Part shown: piece by piece, positions 1 through 8,062 of the stretch
Position numbering within the stretch: position 1 is the first letter of the stretch
How the letters are laid out: each line of letters starts with the position of its first letter
NCBI GenBank assembly: GCA_963848955.1
Contig: CAWKFQ010000004.1
Coordinates: forward strand, 1-64,000
Direction: 5' to 3'
Source of the DNA: DASUPK01 sp963848955
GTDB taxonomy: Bacteria > Actinomycetota > Thermoleophilia > Solirubrobacterales > 70-9
DNA length: 64,000 nt
Made by a program: the position numbers and the translations under genes
The notes under the pieces: generated by a model
What the model was told of the DNA's origin: nothing
What the model saw: the letters and a program-made list of their open reading frames with translations, nothing else
Database searches by the model: none

Positions 1-262
1 GGGGCGCCGAAGTTCATGGGCGTCGCAATGGGGTTGGTGAGCCGCAAGGTCCGCAGGCAGGCACGGAAGCTAGGCGTGAGCTACTTTCGTTTCTATTCAT
101 GCAGGCCAACGGCGGGCAGCTGCATGAGCTGGCCTCCCTATACGACGCCGGCCACCTCCGACCGCTCATCGACAAGACGTTCTCGTTCGACCAGACCCTC
201 AAGGCGCTGGCGTACGTGAGCAGGGCCGCGCCAACGGCAAGGTCATCAGCACGCTCGATTGA
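1..262 (+). CDS. Zinc-type alcohol dehydrogenase/quinone oxidoreductase, C-terminal end (5' truncated, frameshifted)
   Basis: This is the C-terminal end of a medium-chain NADP-dependent oxidoreductase; the N-terminal part lies before the window. Three pieces in different frames join into the family C-terminus: VSRKVRRQARKLGVSY, then FMQANGGQLHELASL, DAGHLRPLIDKTF and ALAYV, then EQGRANGKVISTLD and a TGA at 260-262. The breaks fall near positions 92-95 and 217-221, each fixable by one base. The piece seen carries the end of the nucleotide-binding fold and the closing strand, not the catalytic zinc ligands. Substrate cannot be deduced. The two indels in 130 bases look like sequence error rather than decay, but a pseudogene cannot be excluded. 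Confidence 0.8.
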
Positions 263-341
263 CGACGCCGCTCATGCGCTGACGCCTCCTCCCGTGTGAA
301 AGCGGGAATCCTGAGCTGCCACGACGGCGGCCTCTGAAATA

Positions 342-363
342 GCCGCTTTGGACGAAAAGCAGC
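342..363. repeat. 22-base hairpin repeat, copy 1
   Basis: The sequence starts GCCGCTT and ends AAGCAGC, so the arms pair with a single mismatch around an 8-base loop. It shares the GCTTTGGACGA core with copy 3. The bases TCCGAAAGGT follow 30 bases downstream, and the same bases follow copy 3 directly. Confidence 0.6.
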
Positions 364-469
364 ACCCTGTATCCGTGCGTCTCCGAAAGGTCGGATAGGT
401 GGCCCGATCCGTTTCTCGCATGACCCTATGCGTATTCGGGAACGCACCGCGCTGCCGACCTGAGCGACC

Positions 470-491
470 GCCGCTTTGCAAGGAAAGCAGC
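470..491. repeat. 22-base hairpin repeat, copy 2
   Basis: The arms GCCGCTTT and AAAGCAGC pair with one mismatch around a diverged loop (GCAAGG). The length equals that of copies 1 and 3, so this is a diverged member of the same family. Confidence 0.5.
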
Positions 492-540
492 AACCCGCCG
501 CCTTGTCGACCTCAATACGAGCCACAAGTCGCCTTTCCGC

Positions 541-562
541 GCTGCTTTGGACGAGAAGCAGC
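541..562. repeat. 22-base hairpin repeat, copy 3
   Basis: This copy has perfect 7-base arms, GCTGCTT and AAGCAGC, around an 8-base loop TGGACGAG. It is the best conserved of the three copies, and TCCGAAAGGT follows it. Confidence 0.65.
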
Positions 563-1117
563 ACTTCCGAAAGGTGAGCGCGATGCGCACCCGGCCTGAA
601 CCGCCCAGGCCAGGGCACGCGCGCGTCGTCTTGCGGGGCAACGTCGCGTTAGCCCATTCCCAGGACAAGGCGCGCGCCTCTCCGTCGCCGGCCGGGGGGA
701 GGGATTGAAGCGAGCTCGCTCAGGTCTTTGGTCCGAGTGGCGCCTGTGAACCGACACGGGTCGTGGTCGCTTGCCGCTCGAGAAGCGACCACTGCAGCGG
801 TCGACGTAGCGGCCAGTGCCGGTTTGGACGCGCACGATCCGCGCGAGCGTCATACGCTGATTGCGACCCGGTAGACGCCGGCTTACGCTTGAGCCCGGCG
901 CCAGAGCATGCGGTCGACGATCGGCTCGTGGGCTGCCGGTTGCGGAAGGGGCTGTTTCGCACCTCCCCGAGGGGTAGGTCGGGTTCGCGGTCAGGCAGCG
1001 AATCGTGTTCTGAACGGTGCCGCCTTGAGCTGTGAGGCCGAAAACGTGGCCCTCCAGAGCGCAGTAGTAGCCTTGGCATCAGCAGGCGGTCTGCCGGACC
1101 TGAAGAGGAGTGCACGG

Positions 1118-2057
1118 ATGGCCACCTTGAACGGAAGAACGGCGAGCGGTGACGCTCCCGAGGGGCTCACCGACCTGTCTGGGCGTCCTGGAAGGACGCG
1201 CTCAAACGCACGGTCAAGGCGTTCAAGGCGGACAAGCTCACCATCTGGGCCAGCGCTGACCTACTACGGCGTGCTCGCCATCTTCCCCGCGCTGCTGGTG
1301 GTCGTGTCGGTCCTGGGCCTGATCGGAGACTCGGTCACGGACCCGCTCCTAACGAACCTGGAGGACGTCGCTCCGGGGCCGGCCCAGGAGATATTCACGA
1401 ACGCGATCCGGAACCTCCAGGGGGCGCAAGGGGCCTCGGGTGTTGCCTTCGTGATCGGTCTGGCGGTGCGATCTGGGCGTCGTCGGGCTACGTCAACGGC
1501 TTCATGGAGCGCGTCCAACTCGATCCACGAGGTCGACGACGCAGGCTCGCTCACGAAGACGCTGCCGGTGCGCGTCGGCCTGACACTCGTGCTGATGGTG
1601 CTCGCCGGCGTCATCGCATTCTCGGTGACGCTCACAGGCGGACTGGCCAAGGAAGTCGGCAACGTGGTGGGCGCGGGCGACACGGCCGTGGACGTCTGGG
1701 GGATCGCCAAGTGGCCTGTGCTCCTGTTCCTCGTGAGCATCCTGCTCGCAGTGCTCTACTGGGGCGCCCCCAACGTGAAGCTGCCGTTCCGCCTGTTTTC
1801 CCCCGGGGGACTGCTCGCCGTGCTCGGCTGGGTGATCGCGTCGGTGGCGTTTGCCTTCTACGTCTCGAACTTCGGCGTCCTACAACAAGACCTACGGGGC
1901 CCTCGCCGGCCCGATCGTGTTCCTCCTCTGGCTCTGGATCTCGAACGTCTTCATCCTGCTCGGAGCTGAGCTCAACGCCGAGCTCGAGCGGAGCCGGAAG
2001 CTAGAGGCGGGCGAGATCACGCACCCCGACCAAGCCTTCCTCGAGCATCGTTCCTGA
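1118..2057 (+). CDS. YihY/virulence factor BrkB family membrane protein (frameshifted)
   Basis: Polytopic inner-membrane protein of the YihY/BrkB (formerly RNase BN) family. Its transport or envelope role is not firmly known. The ATG at 1118 follows GAAGAGGAG by 7 bases. Family landmarks appear in order across frames: WASWKDALKRTVKAFKADKL, the LTYYGVLAIFPALLVVVSVLGL helix entry, AIWASSGYVNGFMRA, and near the end KTYGALAGPIVFLLWLWIS and LLGAELNAELE. Breaks lie near 1170, 1255, 1475, 1540 and 1880, each needing one base. The repaired product is about 313 residues, shorter than many family members but with the usual helices. It is a single gene with a GlsB-like gene 80 bases downstream on the same strand. 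Confidence 0.88.
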
Positions 2058-2137
2058 CTCCCCGCCCGTTGTGTGCGTCGTACTCGCCGGCGGCGTAGAG
2101 TCCAGGTCGACGGCGTAGCGCGAGCAAGGAGAAGGCG

Positions 2138-2441
2138 ATGATCGGTGCTGCAATCGTGGGATTCCTGGCCGGAGCGATCGGCCGCATGCTCTGGCCGGGT
2201 GATCCGTTCCGGCACATGAGCGGCCCGAAGTCCTGGGGCGTCTCGCTGCTCATTGGCCTCGCCGGGGCCGCGCTCGGCTACCTGATCTTCACCGTCGGGC
2301 TTGGTATCGGTGACACGGACGTCTTCGACTTCGGAGGGATCATCGGCGCGATCATCGGCGTTGTGATCGTCCTCGCCATCGCGGGTGCGGTGATGAAGAA
2401 CCGGGCGGCCCGACGACGGACCCGGGCCCACGGCTACTTGA
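2138..2441 (+). CDS. GlsB/YeaQ/YmgE family stress-response membrane protein
   Basis: Small three-helix membrane protein of the GlsB/YeaQ/YmgE (transglycosylase-associated) family, often induced by stress. GAGCAAGGAGAAGGCG precedes the ATG at 2138. The chain has glycine-rich helices (IVGFLAGAIGRML, GVSLLIGLAGAALGYLIF, GGIIGAIIGVVIVLAI) and a basic tail MKNRAARRR. The open frame runs on into the antisense sulfatase, which is implausible. One frame over, a TGA at 2439-2441 followed by TAG gives the usual length of about 100 residues, so a one-base error near the end is assumed. It follows the YihY-like gene and may share its transcript. Confidence 0.75.
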
Positions 2442-2451
2442 TAGCCCATGT

Positions 2452-4008
2452 TCAGTGTCCCGACGAGAGCGCCGCCTCGAGCTTCTCCACGGCCTGGTCG
2501 ATCGTGAAGCTCGCCGCCTTCTGGCGCGGCGGGAACTCCTTGAACGTCGCCAGGAACTGCGTCACGACCGCCGTCGCCGGCCAGGACGATGTAGGCGTTG
2601 TCGAGGAACCAGTCGTAGTAGGTGTTCGACGTGACGTCGGCCCGCTCGAACGGGTCGGTGCGCAGGTTGAACAGCTTCGGCACGCGCAGCGGGACGAACG
2701 GCTCGGCCCAGATCTGCAGCGTGCCCTGCGACCCGCTGCTCCATGAAGACGACCTTCCAGTTGTCGAAGCGCAGCGCGAGCACGTCGCCGTCGTCGGAGA
2801 AGTAGACGAAGCCCTGGCGCGGGCTCTTCGTCGGCCTCGCCGGTCAGGTACGGCAGCAGGTTGTAGCCGTCGATGTGGACCTTGTAGGTCTTGTCGCCGA
2901 CGTGTGGCCCGCCTTCAGCTTCTCGACGATGTCGGGCTCGCCCGCGGCGGCGAGGAACGTCGGCAGCCAGTCGTGGTGCTGGACGATCTCGTTGGAGACG
3001 ACGCCGGCCGGGATCTGGCCGGGCCAGCGGATCATCTCCGGCACGCGGAAGGCGCCCTCCCAGTTCGTGTTCTTCTCGCTGCGGAACGGGGTCATGCCGC
3101 CGTCGGGCCAGCGTGTTCATGTGCGGCCCGTTGTCGGTGCGAGTAGATGACGATCGTGTCGTCGGCGATGCCGAGCTCGTCGAGCTGGTCGAGCAGCGCG
3201 CCGACGAGCTTGTCGTGGTCGATCATCGTGTCGTGGTAGGGCGACTGCCAGCGCCCGGCCTGGCCGACGCTCTCCGGCTTGGGGTGGGTCCGGAAGTGCA
3301 TGTGCGTCGTGTTGAACCAGCACGAAGAACGGCGTGCCGGCGTCGTGCTGGCGGTCGATGAAGTCGAGCGCGTGCGTCGAGGACCTCGTCGTCGATCGTC
3401 TCCATCCGCTTCTTGGTCAGCGGGCCGGTGTCCTCGATCCGCTGCTTGCCGACCCGGCCCCAGCGCGGCCGTCCTCGGTCGCGTCGTCCTCGTCGGTCGC
3501 CCAGCGAGTGGAGCACGCCGCGCGGCCCGAAGCGCTCGTGGAAGCTGCGGGAAGTCGTCGGCCGGCGGGTAGTTCGGCAGCTCCGGCTCCTCCTCGGCGT
3601 TGAGGTGGTAGAGGTTGCCGAAGAACTCGTCGAAGCCGTGCACCGTCGGCAGGTACTCGTTCAGGTCGCCGAGGTGGTTCTTGCCGAACTGCCCGGTGGC
3701 GTAGCCGAGCGGCTTGAGCAGCTCGGCGATCGTCGGGTCCTCGGCGCTGCAGGCCGACGTCGGCGCCGGGGATGCCGACCTTGCTCAGGCCCGTGCGGAA
3801 GACGCTCTGGCCGGTGATGAACGACGAGCGGCCGGCGGTGCAGCTCTGCTCGCCGTAGGAGTCGGTGAAGCGCATCCCCTCGTCGGCGATGCGGTCGATG
3901 TTCGGGCGTCCGGTAGCCCATCAGCCCGTCGCTGTAGCAGCTCAGGTTGGTGATGCCGATGTCGTCGCCCCAGATGACGAGGATGTTCGGCTTGTCAGCG
4001 CCTGCCAT
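2452..4008 (-). CDS. Sulfatase (arylsulfatase-type), heavily frameshifted
   Basis: Formylglycine-dependent sulfatase that would hydrolyse sulfate esters. The ATG at 4008 follows GAAGGGAG. The start MAGADKPNILVIWGDD carries the first metal-binding Asp pair. The active-site signature C-T-A-G-R, whose Cys is oxidised to formylglycine, lies in QSCTAGRSSF, followed by GQSVFRTGLSKVG. Later segments include HGFDEFFGNLYHLNAEEEP, WFNTTHMHF, DQLDELGIADDT, NTNWEGAFRVPEMIRWPG, HHDWLPTFLAAAGEP and YKVHIDGYNLLPYLTGE. No signal peptide is seen. About ten frame changes occur in 1.5 kb, more than in any neighbour. The repaired length is near 519 residues, normal for the family. No sulfatase-modifying enzyme gene is nearby. 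It may be a decaying pseudogene or an error-rich stretch. Confidence 0.85.
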
Positions 4009-4221
4009 GCGTCTCCCTTCGTCCAATGGACCACGGCCCTCGGCCGAGCGAGTTTAAGCCACTCACCCGGGCGCTTAGGCGGCGGCGCAGAGGTCGGGGG
4101 AGTGTTCGAGCGGGCTGCTGTTCGACCTCGCGGAGCTTGATCGCCGCGAGACCGCCTAGGGGACATCGTTGATGCGCGCTCGCTGGGCGGGAACGAGAGC
4201 TCCCGGGTGGCCCCGGAAACA

Positions 4222-4249
4222 CCAAGGGCCCTCTTTCGAGGGCCCTTGG
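4222..4249 (-). terminator. Perfect 12-bp hairpin downstream of tRNA-fMet
   Basis: Arms CCAAGGGCCCTC and GAGGGCCCTTGG are fully complementary around a 4-base loop that reads GAAA on the minus strand. The hairpin starts 5 bases beyond the tRNA 3' end and is followed on the minus strand by TGTTT, so it most likely terminates the tRNA transcript. Confidence 0.75.
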
Positions 4250-4253
4250 TTAG

Positions 4254-4327
<74 letters not shown>

Positions 4328-4379
4328 TCGGTCTGACGATTTTAGCTCGCCGTCGAAGCAATCTGCAAGGGGAGAGAAG

Positions 4380-5369
4380 ATGCGCGACGCCTCTCTCAGG
4401 GCTAGGATGGCTCGCCGTGACCGGGGATCGGAGGGATTGGATGCCGCAGTGCGGGTCGCCGTAGTCGATATCGGCACCAACTCCACGAGGCTTTTGATCG
4501 GGGACGTCTCGGGAACCAGCGTCACCGAGATCGAACGACGCACCACGGTCACCAACATGGGCCGGGGCGTCGACCACAGCGGATCGATCTGCTCGGACGC
4601 GGTCGACGATGTCTGCACGGTGGTCGGCGACTACAAGTCGCGCTACGAGGAGATGGGCGCCGAGCGCGTTATGACGATCGCGACCAGCGCAGTCCGCGAC
4701 GCCGTCAACGGCGAGGCCTTCATCGCCGAGCTCCGTGAGCGCTTCGGCCTCGACGCGCAGCTGCTCACCGGCGAGGAGGAGGCCAACCTCACCTATCTCG
4801 GCGCCACCGCCCACCGCCCCGACGAGGGGGCGACACTGGTCTTCGACATCGGCGGCGGCTCGACCGAGCTGATCGTCGGCTCGGGGACCAAGGTCGGGTT
4901 CCACACGTCGCTCCAGGCCGGCACGATCCGCCAGTCGGAGCGCCACCTGACCACGGACCCGCCCAACCCCCACGAGCTCGAGGACCTCGCCGACGAGATC
5001 CGCAACCTGATCGACCGGGCGATCGCCGCGAATCCCCTGGCGAAGGCGAGCCGGGCGATCGCGGTCGCCGGGACGCCCACCTCGCTGGCCGCGATCGACC
5101 AGGGACTCGAGCCCTACGACCCCGGCCGGGTGCACGGCTACCACCTGGGCATGAAGCGGATCCAGCGAATGCTGAGTCGGCTCTCCTCGCTGCCGCTCGC
5201 CGAGCGGCTCCGGGTGCCAGGTCTGCATCCTGGGCGCGCCCCCACGATCGTCGCCGGCACCGTGATCCTGGTTCAGGTGATGCGGGCGTTCAAGATCAAG
5301 GAGATCGAGGTCTCAGAGCTCGACATCCTCCACGGCTCGGCGCTCTCGGCCGCAACGGCACCTGTCTGA
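4380..5369 (+). CDS. ppx: Ppx/GppA phosphatase (exopolyphosphatase / pppGpp phosphohydrolase)
   Basis: Cytosolic ASKHA-fold phosphatase that releases phosphate from polyphosphate chains or converts pppGpp to ppGpp. The N-terminal phosphate-binding motif AVVDIGTNSTRLLIG begins near residue 27. GEEEANLTYLGA and the second nucleotide-binding motif DIGGGSTELIVG follow, then VAGTPTSLAAID and the C-terminal EVSELDILHGSAL. At 329 residues it is the short form without the HD domain, typical of actinobacterial Ppx. The frame is uninterrupted. The ATG at 4380 follows GGGGAGAG closely; ATG 4407 is an alternative start. It lies downstream of the divergent tRNA-fMet and ends at a hairpin with a T run. Confidence 0.9.
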   Translation: MRDASLRARMARRDRGSEGLDAAVRVAVVDIGTNSTRLLIGDVSGTSVTEIERRTTVTNMGRGVDHSGSICSDAVDDVCTVVGDYKSRYEEMGAERVMTIATSAVRDAVNGEAFIAELRERFGLDAQLLTGEEEANLTYLGATAHRPDEGATLVFDIGGGSTELIVGSGTKVGFHTSLQAGTIRQSERHLTTDPPNPHELEDLADEIRNLIDRAIAANPLAKASRAIAVAGTPTSLAAIDQGLEPYDPGRVHGYHLGMKRIQRMLSRLSSLPLAERLRVPGLHPGRAPTIVAGTVILVQVMRAFKIKEIEVSELDILHGSALSAATAPV

Positions 5370-5396
5370 GCCCCCGCTTGGCCGCTACGTAGTAAT

Positions 5397-5418
5397 GGGT
5401 GCAATCACCCGAATTTTT
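5397..5418 (+). terminator. Rho-independent terminator after ppx
   Basis: The stem GGGTG-CAAT-CACCC is followed by GAA and five T residues, 27 bases after the ppx stop. The stem is short but the U tract is good. Confidence 0.6.
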
Positions 5419-5704
5419 GGTATTGCCTAAAAACGATGGGGGATCGATACTCCCGGGGTCGGGAGATTTGGTGCTGGGCCGGACGCCCAATACCGACTCT
5501 CGGCTCATAGGAATCGGGCGTTTGCCGCAAGGCGCCTCCCGTCGCCTGGTTCCACTACATACCCCCCAAGTAAGGCCCCTGAGACGTACCCCTGCCCGTC
5601 CTGACGGGGCCTGTTTGCGAGACCGGCCGCCAGGAAGGCGGTCGGTCTTCGTTTAGGGGCCGTTCGGAGCCCCGAGCTGATGGCGAGGCCGTAGTGTCCG
5701 GCAC
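5419..5704. other. Intergenic region, potentially structured, no gene recognised
   Basis: These 286 bases between ppx and the hydrolase hold no convincing ORF. Local hairpins are visible, for example GGTGCTGGGC with GCCCAATACC near 5470-5495. A GC-rich stem with arms GACCGGCCGCC and GGCGGTCGGTC plus TTCGTTT lies at 5622-5656 and could terminate a transcript on the plus strand. A small RNA or a long hydrolase leader are both possible. It does not match tmRNA, RNase P or SRP RNA landmarks that I know. Confidence 0.4.
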
Positions 5705-6679
5705 GTGCTCTTCGACGAGTGGGAGATCGAGCTCCACGGCCACCGGGTGATCTACCGGATCGCCGGCGACGGGCCGCCGGTGGTCCTGATCCACGGGATG
5801 GTCAACTCCTCGAAGCACTGGGAGGAGGTGGCGCTGCGACTCGCCGACCGCTACACGGTCGTCGCCCCGGACCTGCTCGGCCACGGCGACTCGGCCGCGG
5901 TCCGCGGCGACTACTCGCTGGGCGCCCACGCCTGCAGCATTCGCGACCTGCTGACGACGATCGGGATCGAACGGGCCACCGTCGTCGGCCACTCGCTCGG
6001 CGGCGGGATCGCGATGCAGTTCTTCTACCAGTTCCCCCAGCGGGTCGAGCGGCTTGCCCTGATCTCGAGCGGCGGCCTCGGCCACGAGGTGAGCCCGATG
6101 CTCCGCGGCGCCGCCCTGCCCGGCGCGGCCACCGGGATCTGGCTGGTGGCCAATCGGCGGGTGCGCGCGGCCCTCGAACGCGCAGGCGAGCGAATGCGGG
6201 CGCGCGGCAGCCGGAAGGGCGTCTACCTGCAGGCGGTCGCGCGCGCGATGCGGCCGCTCCAGGACGCAGCGGCCCGGCGGGCGTTCGTGCAGACACTGCG
6301 CGCGGTGATCGACGTGCGCGGCCAGCACGTCAGCGCAATCGACCGGCTCTACCTGCTCGGCGAGCTGCCCACCCTGATCGTCTGGGGCGGGCGGGACAAC
6401 ACGATCCCGATGGAGCACGGCCTGGCCGCCCACGAGCTGATCCCCAACAGCCGCTTCGTGACCCTTCCGAAGGCAGCGCACTTCCCGAACATCGAGGATC
6501 CGCAGGGCCTCGCGGACGCGCTGCTCGACTGGCTCGACTCGACCGAGCCGGGCCTGATCGAGGACTCCGAGTGGGGACAGATCGTCGGCGCGCGCTCGCC
6601 GCGCCGCCAGAGGTTCGCGCCCTCCGAGCCAGAGGGGACTACGCCGTCGCCAGCGCCACCGAGTGGTTCGCCCGAATGA
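5705..6679 (+). CDS. Alpha/beta hydrolase
   Basis: Uninterrupted 324-residue alpha/beta-hydrolase starting at GTG 5705. The oxyanion region VVLIHGMVNSS is near residue 27. The nucleophile elbow is GHSLGG with Ser98. The acid is in LIVWGGRDNTIP and the catalytic His in KAAHFPNIEDP. An Arg/Ala-rich cap lies between. No signal peptide or membrane anchor is seen. The Pro/Ser-rich C-terminal tail reads 41 bases into the convergent flavoprotein gene. Substrate is unknown; the fold resembles haloalkane/epoxide hydrolase-like and esterase members but lacks features that would separate them. Confidence 0.85.
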   Translation: MLFDEWEIELHGHRVIYRIAGDGPPVVLIHGMVNSSKHWEEVALRLADRYTVVAPDLLGHGDSAAVRGDYSLGAHACSIRDLLTTIGIERATVVGHSLGGGIAMQFFYQFPQRVERLALISSGGLGHEVSPMLRGAALPGAATGIWLVANRRVRAALERAGERMRARGSRKGVYLQAVARAMRPLQDAAARRAFVQTLRAVIDVRGQHVSAIDRLYLLGELPTLIVWGGRDNTIPMEHGLAAHELIPNSRFVTLPKAAHFPNIEDPQGLADALLDWLDSTEPGLIEDSEWGQIVGARSPRRQRFAPSEPEGTTPSPAPPSGSPE

Positions 6680-7997
6680 GGTCCTCCGGGTCCCAGCTGC
6701 GCTTCACCTGGGCGAGGCGCTGGCAGGTCTCCGCCGGCAGGATCGCCTCGACGCCAGAGGGCCGCTCGGCGTAGTTGAAGTAGCCGCCCGCCGCGGCCCA
6801 GGGCTTGATCGCGTCAACGAGCTTGTCGAGCTGTCCGTCGATCGGGTCCTTCATCGCCGGGTCCATCAGCATCCCGATCCCGAGCATTGCGAACTCGCCG
6901 TCGAACTTGTCGAGGGCGCCGCCGTTCTCGGCCGGCCGGGCGAGGGCGCCGCCGAGGTGGCGCAGCTCCGCGAGCAGCAGGGGCGAGTCCGACTCCGGCC
7001 CCGCGGCCTCGTAGAAGGCGTCGATCGCCTCGTCGGTGAGCTCGCTGAGCACGCCGTGGTGCCCGAGTCCCGGCACCGGCGGCTCGGGGTCCATCGCGAT
7101 CCGGGTGAGGCCGGTGGCCGGGATCTGGTCGAAGGTGTCCATCAGCGGCTCGCCGATCTTGCGCAGCGGCCCGATCGCCGCCTCGCCCTCCTCCTTGGTG
7201 CCGATGCAGGCGGCCGCGATCTGGAGGAACTTCTTGCCGCGGATCACCTCGGGCACGTCCGGGATGGGCGGCAGGTTCATCATGCGAACCATGCTCGACA
7301 CCTCCTCCGGTAGGCGCCTGGCCCACTCGTAGTAGACGTGGAGGGCGTCGTGCGTCAGCTCGGCCGGGAGGAGTAGGGCGCCGGCATAGGCCTCCGAGAT
7401 CGGCAGAAGCTCGAGATGCATCGCCGTGACGATCGCGTAGCCCCCGCCGCCGCCCCGCAGGGCCCAGAAGAGGTCGGGGTCGCTCGCTGCGTCCACCGTG
7501 CGGGGCTCGCCGTCGGCGGTGACCAGCTCGATGGCGCTCACCCGGTTGCACGCCCAGCCGTGCTTCCGGCCGAACCAGCTCAGCCCGCCGCCGAGCGTGT
7601 AGCCAGTCACTCCGACATTCGGGGAGGTCCCGGGCATCGAGGACATCCCCTGCCCGCTCGCTGCCTCGGCGACGTCCTCGGCGAGCCCGCCCGCCTCGAC
7701 GCGCGCCTTCTCCCCTTCGATCGCTACGTCGCGCATGCGCTCGGTCTTGACGAGGATCACGCCGTCGAGCGGCCCGAGCGCCATGGCCCCGTGGCCGGTC
7801 CCCTGTCCCGTCACCTTGAGGCCGTTCTCCCTGGCGAAGCCGATCACCTTGGAGACGTCGTCCGCGCTCTCCACCAGGGCGACCGCCTCGGGCCGCTGGT
7901 CGGCGGCCAGGTTCCAGGCCTGGCGGGCCTCATCCCAGTCGGAGTCGCTCGAGGTCGCGATCCGGCCGCGGATGGATAGGTCGGAGAAGTCAGCCAC
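6639..7997 (-). CDS. FAD-linked oxidoreductase with PCMH-type FAD domain and BBE C-terminus
   Basis: Berberine-bridge/6-hydroxynicotine-oxidase-like flavoprotein of about 452 residues. The FAD-binding segment begins RPEAVALVESADDVSKVIGFAREN, followed by GQGTGHGAMALG, whose His sits where such enzymes attach FAD covalently, and PNVGVTGYTLGGGLSWFGRKHG. ELVTADGEPRTVD and LFWALRGGGGGYAIVT are typical of the family. The second Cys link of bicovalent members is not obvious. The BBE end YFNYAERPSG, QVKRSWDPEDLIRANHSV is complete. The start is set at GTG 7997 because a longer frame to 8087 would cover the ribosome-binding site of the divergent amine oxidase. The substrate is unknown. Confidence 0.87.
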   Translation of the reverse strand: MADFSDLSIRGRIATSSDSDWDEARQAWNLAADQRPEAVALVESADDVSKVIGFARENGLKVTGQGTGHGAMALGPLDGVILVKTERMRDVAIEGEKARVEAGGLAEDVAEAASGQGMSSMPGTSPNVGVTGYTLGGGLSWFGRKHGWACNRVSAIELVTADGEPRTVDAASDPDLFWALRGGGGGYAIVTAMHLELLPISEAYAGALLLPAELTHDALHVYYEWARRLPEEVSSMVRMMNLPPIPDVPEVIRGKKFLQIAAACIGTKEEGEAAIGPLRKIGEPLMDTFDQIPATGLTRIAMDPEPPVPGLGHHGVLSELTDEAIDAFYEAAGPESDSPLLLAELRHLGGALARPAENGGALDKFDGEFAMLGIGMLMDPAMKDPIDGQLDKLVDAIKPWAAAGGYFNYAERPSGVEAILPAETCQRLAQVKRSWDPEDLIRANHSVALATA

Positions 7998-8062
7998 GGC
8001 GGCGGACTCTATTGCCCCGCAGTGGCGCTCAACATCCGTAATTCTCCGTGGGGAGGAGAGAC

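Larger units (their letters stand above)
263..1117. other. Long intergenic region without a supportable gene
   Basis: This is 855 bases between the oxidoreductase end and the YihY-like gene. Open frames on both strands have no recognisable domain and unconvincing arginine-rich composition. The only clear structure is three copies of a 22-base stem-loop repeat at 342-363, 470-491 and 541-562, listed separately. The promoter of the downstream membrane protein is probably in the last 100 bases, where a good ribosome-binding site (GAAGAGGAG) is seen at about 1102-1110. Confidence 0.6.

Noticed and set aside
2138..2746. GlsB-like protein extended to 202 residues
   Set aside because: Everything after about residue 95 is antisense sulfatase; a TGA one frame over gives the normal length.
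5419..5704. tmRNA, RNase P RNA or 6S RNA
   Set aside because: None of the landmark sequences or the tRNA-like ends of these RNAs can be found.
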